Shown here in pieces: positions 23,734 to 26,392 of a DNA stretch of 26,392 nucleotides. The notes under the pieces are model-generated. The model was not told where the DNA came from, did no database searches, and saw only the letters and a program-made list of their open reading frames with translations. Source of the DNA: CAYXXZ01 sp964469165 (GTDB taxonomy: Bacteria > Pseudomonadota > Gammaproteobacteria > Pseudomonadales > Porticoccaceae); contig CAYXXZ010000040.1 of assembly GCA_964469165.1 (NCBI GenBank), forward strand, positions 1-26,392. Reading direction: 5' to 3'. Numbering within the stretch: position 1 is the first letter of the stretch; each line of letters starts with the position of its first letter. The position numbers were made by a program, and so were the translations under genes.

Positions 23734-25899
23734 ATGAAGAAAGCATATCACTATGGATTTTTGGCTGTTTTCGCGGGCGGCGCCACTTTACCTGTCGGAG
23801 CAATTGCGCAAGGATCGTCTGCCCTTGAAGAAATTATAGTTACGGCTACCAGAAGAGACGGGAGCCTCCAGTCAGTACCAATTTCAGTTACGGCTGTTCA
23901 AGCCGGTGATCTTGAAAACGCCCGGATACAAGGCATTACCAATTTATCCTTGGTAACGCCAGGCTTGAATATGACAAAAAGGGCTGATACTTTTACAGCG
24001 ACTATTCGTGGCATCGGCAGTCTTGACACCTCTGCTGGCCAGGAAGCTGCTGTCGCAATTTATTATGATGATGTTTATATATCAAACCCTCAAGGCATTC
24101 CTCCAGCATTTAATAATATCGAGCGCGTAGAGGTGTTGAAAGGGCCGCAGGGAACTTTGTTTGGGCGAAACGCAACTGGTGGTCTTATCCACGTTATTAC
24201 TCATGACCCAAGCGAGACACCTACTGTATCCGGCAAGATCGGTTACGGAAATTACAACACATCGGAACTACAACTTTATGGAGCAACAGGATTCATAGAT
24301 ACAATAGCTGGTGATATCGCGTTATTTTATAAAAACCAGGGAGAAGGTTATGGTGACAATGTAACCTTGAATAAGGATGTAACTGCGAGCAAATCCCAAT
24401 CTGCCCGAAGTAAATGGCTGTTTACACCTGGAGACGACACGCGGATAACTTTTATTGCTGATTATTGGACTCGCGAAGATGGCGACAACAGGGCTCTTAT
24501 AAAAGGTTCCGTGGGGACAGGTGGCTATACTGCACTGCCGGAATTTCATGATGTACAGGGCGATTTTGATGCAAAAGCTGAAGTGGATAGCTGGGGGGTC
24601 TCTGCGAAGATAGAGCATGACTTTGCGCAATTCGACTTCATCAGCGTGACCTCTTACAGAGAGCTTGAATACAAATCAGTATTTGACAACGATGGTCTTC
24701 CGATTCCATTAGTGCATGCTCGGGCTGCTCAAGATATTGAAACCCTTGTTCATGAAATGCGTATCCAGTCGCCTTCTGACAGCGGAAGAATTCACTGGAC
24801 AACCGGCGTATTCTATATGAAGGATGAAAACGGTTATGCAGGGCCCCGCGGCTTGAATATTTTCGGCATGGCTTTTCCTGATCCCGTTACGGGCAATCCT
24901 GCCGGTGTTGCTATGGTTAATAAGATTGACACTGCTTCCTGGGCCCTGTTTGGTGATACAACGATTGATCTCACCGAGCAACTTCATCTTTCCCTGGGTT
25001 CTCGGTGGATACACGATCAGAAAAAGATATCGGGAAGAACCGACGTTCTTACCGAAGATAATCAGGTTTTCGTATCGCTACCGACGCCTGAAGGTGAAAA
25101 AAGCTGGAGTGAATGGACCTGGCGGGCCGTTTTAGCATACGATATAACCAACGATTTTATGGTGTATGGCTCCTATAACCGGGGTTTTCGCAGTGGCACG
25201 TATAATCTCATTGAAAGTACGGGCATAGCTGTCGACCCGGAAAAGGTGGATAGCTATGAAGTCGGCTTTAAGAGCCAGTTTTTTGATAACAAGGTACGGC
25301 TAAATGCGAGCGTATTCTACAATGATTATAAAAATCTCCAGACCGCAATCAACCTCGGCGTCGGTAATGCTACTGTTAATGCAGGCGAAGCCGAAATCCT
25401 TGGCGCTGAGCTAGAGGGGAGGGTGCTGGCGCATGAAAATATCGAGCTTGTCTTTGGCGTTGCTTACCTGGATACGGAGTATAAGGAATTTCCAAGCACT
25501 ACTTGTAACAGCCGCGCTCCTGACGGCACAACGGTATCTGAAATCTGTAGTCCAGAAGGTAATGATTTGGTAAAGGCACCCAAGTATACGTTCAATATCG
25601 GATCAAATTTTACATTTGCAAGAAATGACAATGGTGAATTTGGCGGTAGTATCAACTACTTTTGGACTGATGATTTCAGCTGGGAACCAGAGAATCGCCT
25701 TATTGAAGAATCTTATGGATTACTCAATAGCCAGTTGTATTGGAGCAGCCCCACAGAACGGTACAGAATAAACCTTTATGGTGAAAATATCACCAATAAA
25801 AAGTACTCCGTATTTATGGCGGGACAGCCTGGTATTGGCGATCAATATGTCGCCGCCTCTCCCAGGACGTTTGGTATCGAGTTTCAATTTAAACTGTAG
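23734..25899 (+). CDS. TonB-dependent outer-membrane receptor, 721 aa
   Basis: A signal peptide (MKKAYHYGFLAVFAGGATLPVG, likely cleavage after AIA at residue 25) precedes a TonB box LEEIIVTATRR (31-41). The plug contains VPISVTAV, TIRGIGS and NIERVEVLKGPQGTLFGRNATGGLIHVIT, and the barrel ends in FGIEFQFKL with a hydrophobic last residue. GAGGA lies about 8 nt before ATG 23734. It aligns by eye along its length with the left-block receptor: the same LKGPQGTLFGRNATGGLIHVIT block, YNRGFRSGTYN against YSRGFKSGAYN, and similar C termini. They are therefore paralogues that presumably import related hydrophobic molecules. It is the last gene of the P450/DUF7064-like/kinase set, giving that operon its own uptake route. 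The ligand is unknown. Confidence 0.95.
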   Translation: MKKAYHYGFLAVFAGGATLPVGAIAQGSSALEEIIVTATRRDGSLQSVPISVTAVQAGDLENARIQGITNLSLVTPGLNMTKRADTFTATIRGIGSLDTSAGQEAAVAIYYDDVYISNPQGIPPAFNNIERVEVLKGPQGTLFGRNATGGLIHVITHDPSETPTVSGKIGYGNYNTSELQLYGATGFIDTIAGDIALFYKNQGEGYGDNVTLNKDVTASKSQSARSKWLFTPGDDTRITFIADYWTREDGDNRALIKGSVGTGGYTALPEFHDVQGDFDAKAEVDSWGVSAKIEHDFAQFDFISVTSYRELEYKSVFDNDGLPIPLVHARAAQDIETLVHEMRIQSPSDSGRIHWTTGVFYMKDENGYAGPRGLNIFGMAFPDPVTGNPAGVAMVNKIDTASWALFGDTTIDLTEQLHLSLGSRWIHDQKKISGRTDVLTEDNQVFVSLPTPEGEKSWSEWTWRAVLAYDITNDFMVYGSYNRGFRSGTYNLIESTGIAVDPEKVDSYEVGFKSQFFDNKVRLNASVFYNDYKNLQTAINLGVGNATVNAGEAEILGAELEGRVLAHENIELVFGVAYLDTEYKEFPSTTCNSRAPDGTTVSEICSPEGNDLVKAPKYTFNIGSNFTFARNDNGEFGGSINYFWTDDFSWEPENRLIEESYGLLNSQLYWSSPTERYRINLYGENITNKKYSVFMAGQPGIGDQYVAASPRTFGIEFQFKL

Positions 25900-26248
25900 C
25901 CACTGAGTGCCAGAACATCGTGGAGAGAGCGTCCCCCCTGTTGGCGTATCATTAGCATAATATGTTGTCAAAGCCATTGACCTGAAAGGCATTTGAATAA
26001 TACTTCCGTATTTGCTTTTCACGTCGGTGGCAACCACGGCGTACAAGGATGGGACCACATTCGTGCTCTTAATACCGAAAAAAGTGGCACCGTGAAAGCC
26101 TTGAAGTGGGCGAGGGCTGACAACGTCAGCTTGACGGTCTTGATTGGCCGACCCTCACGTCGAATGTAGCGCTCGCTTCTTCTATGTTGAAGCATTATCG
26201 ACCCGAGGCTTCACCGCTCGACAAATTGAGCCGTCACCATGAGAGTAT

Positions 26249-26281
26249 GGTAGCCATGGCATGCATGATCTTGTGGCTACC
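26249..26281. repeat. Hairpin abutting the dispersed repeat
   Basis: GGTAGCCA (26249-26256) pairs with TGGCTACC (26274-26281) around a 17-nt loop. It ends 3 bp before the repeat copy at 26285, so it may be part of the same repeat element. Confidence 0.5.
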
Positions 26282-26284
26282 TAT

Positions 26285-26306
26285 GTGAAACGTCAACAGG
26301 CCCTCG
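26285..26306 (+). repeat. Dispersed repeat copy (core TCAACAGGCCCTCG)
   Basis: These 22 bp match the reverse complement of 12529-12550 with one mismatch. Their last 18 bp match 12670-12687 exactly in direct orientation. The copies bracket thrB, the IS5 remnant and the whole right-hand accessory block. Confidence 0.8.
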
Positions 26307-26392
26307 TACTCTTTCAAGGTGATATTGCCGTTTGTAGGGTAAGCGCCGTTAAACCGACCCCCTTGCCCTTATCTGTACTGCGCCACTTTTTT

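Larger units (their letters stand above)
25900..26392. other. 493-bp region after the second receptor, no convincing gene
   Basis: A 58-codon plus frame at 25993-26169 (TTG start) and a minus frame overlapping the receptor end have no recognisable domain. I see no classical terminator after the receptor. The hairpin at 26249-26281 and the TCAACAGGCCCTCG repeat at 26285-26306 lie at the far end, followed by a REP-like GTAGGGTAAGCGCCG at about 26335. Confidence 0.55.

Noticed and set aside
25993..26169. 58-codon plus-strand frame near the right edge
   Set aside because: TTG start without a ribosome site and no family match that I can name.

Overview
The window looks like a piece of gammaproteobacterial chromosome, probably from a marine or aquatic aerobic heterotroph of the Cellvibrionales/Halieaceae/Pseudomonas-relative type. 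The evidence is the neighbouring divergent polA and homoserine-kinase thrB (an arrangement known from Pseudomonas), the outer-membrane TonB-dependent receptors (TBDRs) of the sort used for hydrophobic substrates, and several P450 and CoA-thioester catabolic genes. No rRNA, tRNA or CRISPR is visible.

Left block (1-9589, all minus strand, GC-rich): a TetR regulator with a perfect palindromic operator just upstream, a TBDR, then an apparent operon of enoyl-CoA hydratase-like protein, alpha-methylacyl-CoA racemase (complete active-site set), cytochrome P450, a fused double-domain CaiB/BaiF CoA transferase whose N-terminal half has lost the catalytic Asp, and a ferredoxin reductase cut by the window edge. 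Together they read as uptake, hydroxylation, CoA activation, epimerisation and beta-oxidation of a methyl-branched chain (steroid side chain or terpenoid are the obvious candidates; the substrate is inferred).

Core chromosomal segment (9746-13700): polA (minus) and thrB (plus), diverging across a 163-bp imperfect palindrome. A frameshifted, truncated IS5-family transposase remnant follows thrB.

Right block (13937-25899, becoming visibly AT-richer): a minus-strand set (Zn alcohol dehydrogenase, aldehyde dehydrogenase, split MaoC-type hydratase pair), a TetR regulator, and a plus-strand set (second P450, a DUF7064-like/lipocalin-like protein, an APH-family kinase with an extra N-terminal domain, second TBDR). 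The strongest regulatory signal in the window is here. An identical 18-bp sequence, attatcaattgttaatat, which is a near-perfect palindrome, covers the spacer end and -10 box of two predicted sigma70 promoters. One fires left toward the MaoC pair and one fires right toward the P450 set, with the TetR gene lying between them. This suggests one TetR-controlled regulon for oxidising an alcohol-bearing or terpenoid/steroid-like compound.

Repeats sharing TCAACAGGCCCTCG sit at 12.5-12.7 kb and 26.3 kb, bracketing thrB and the right block.
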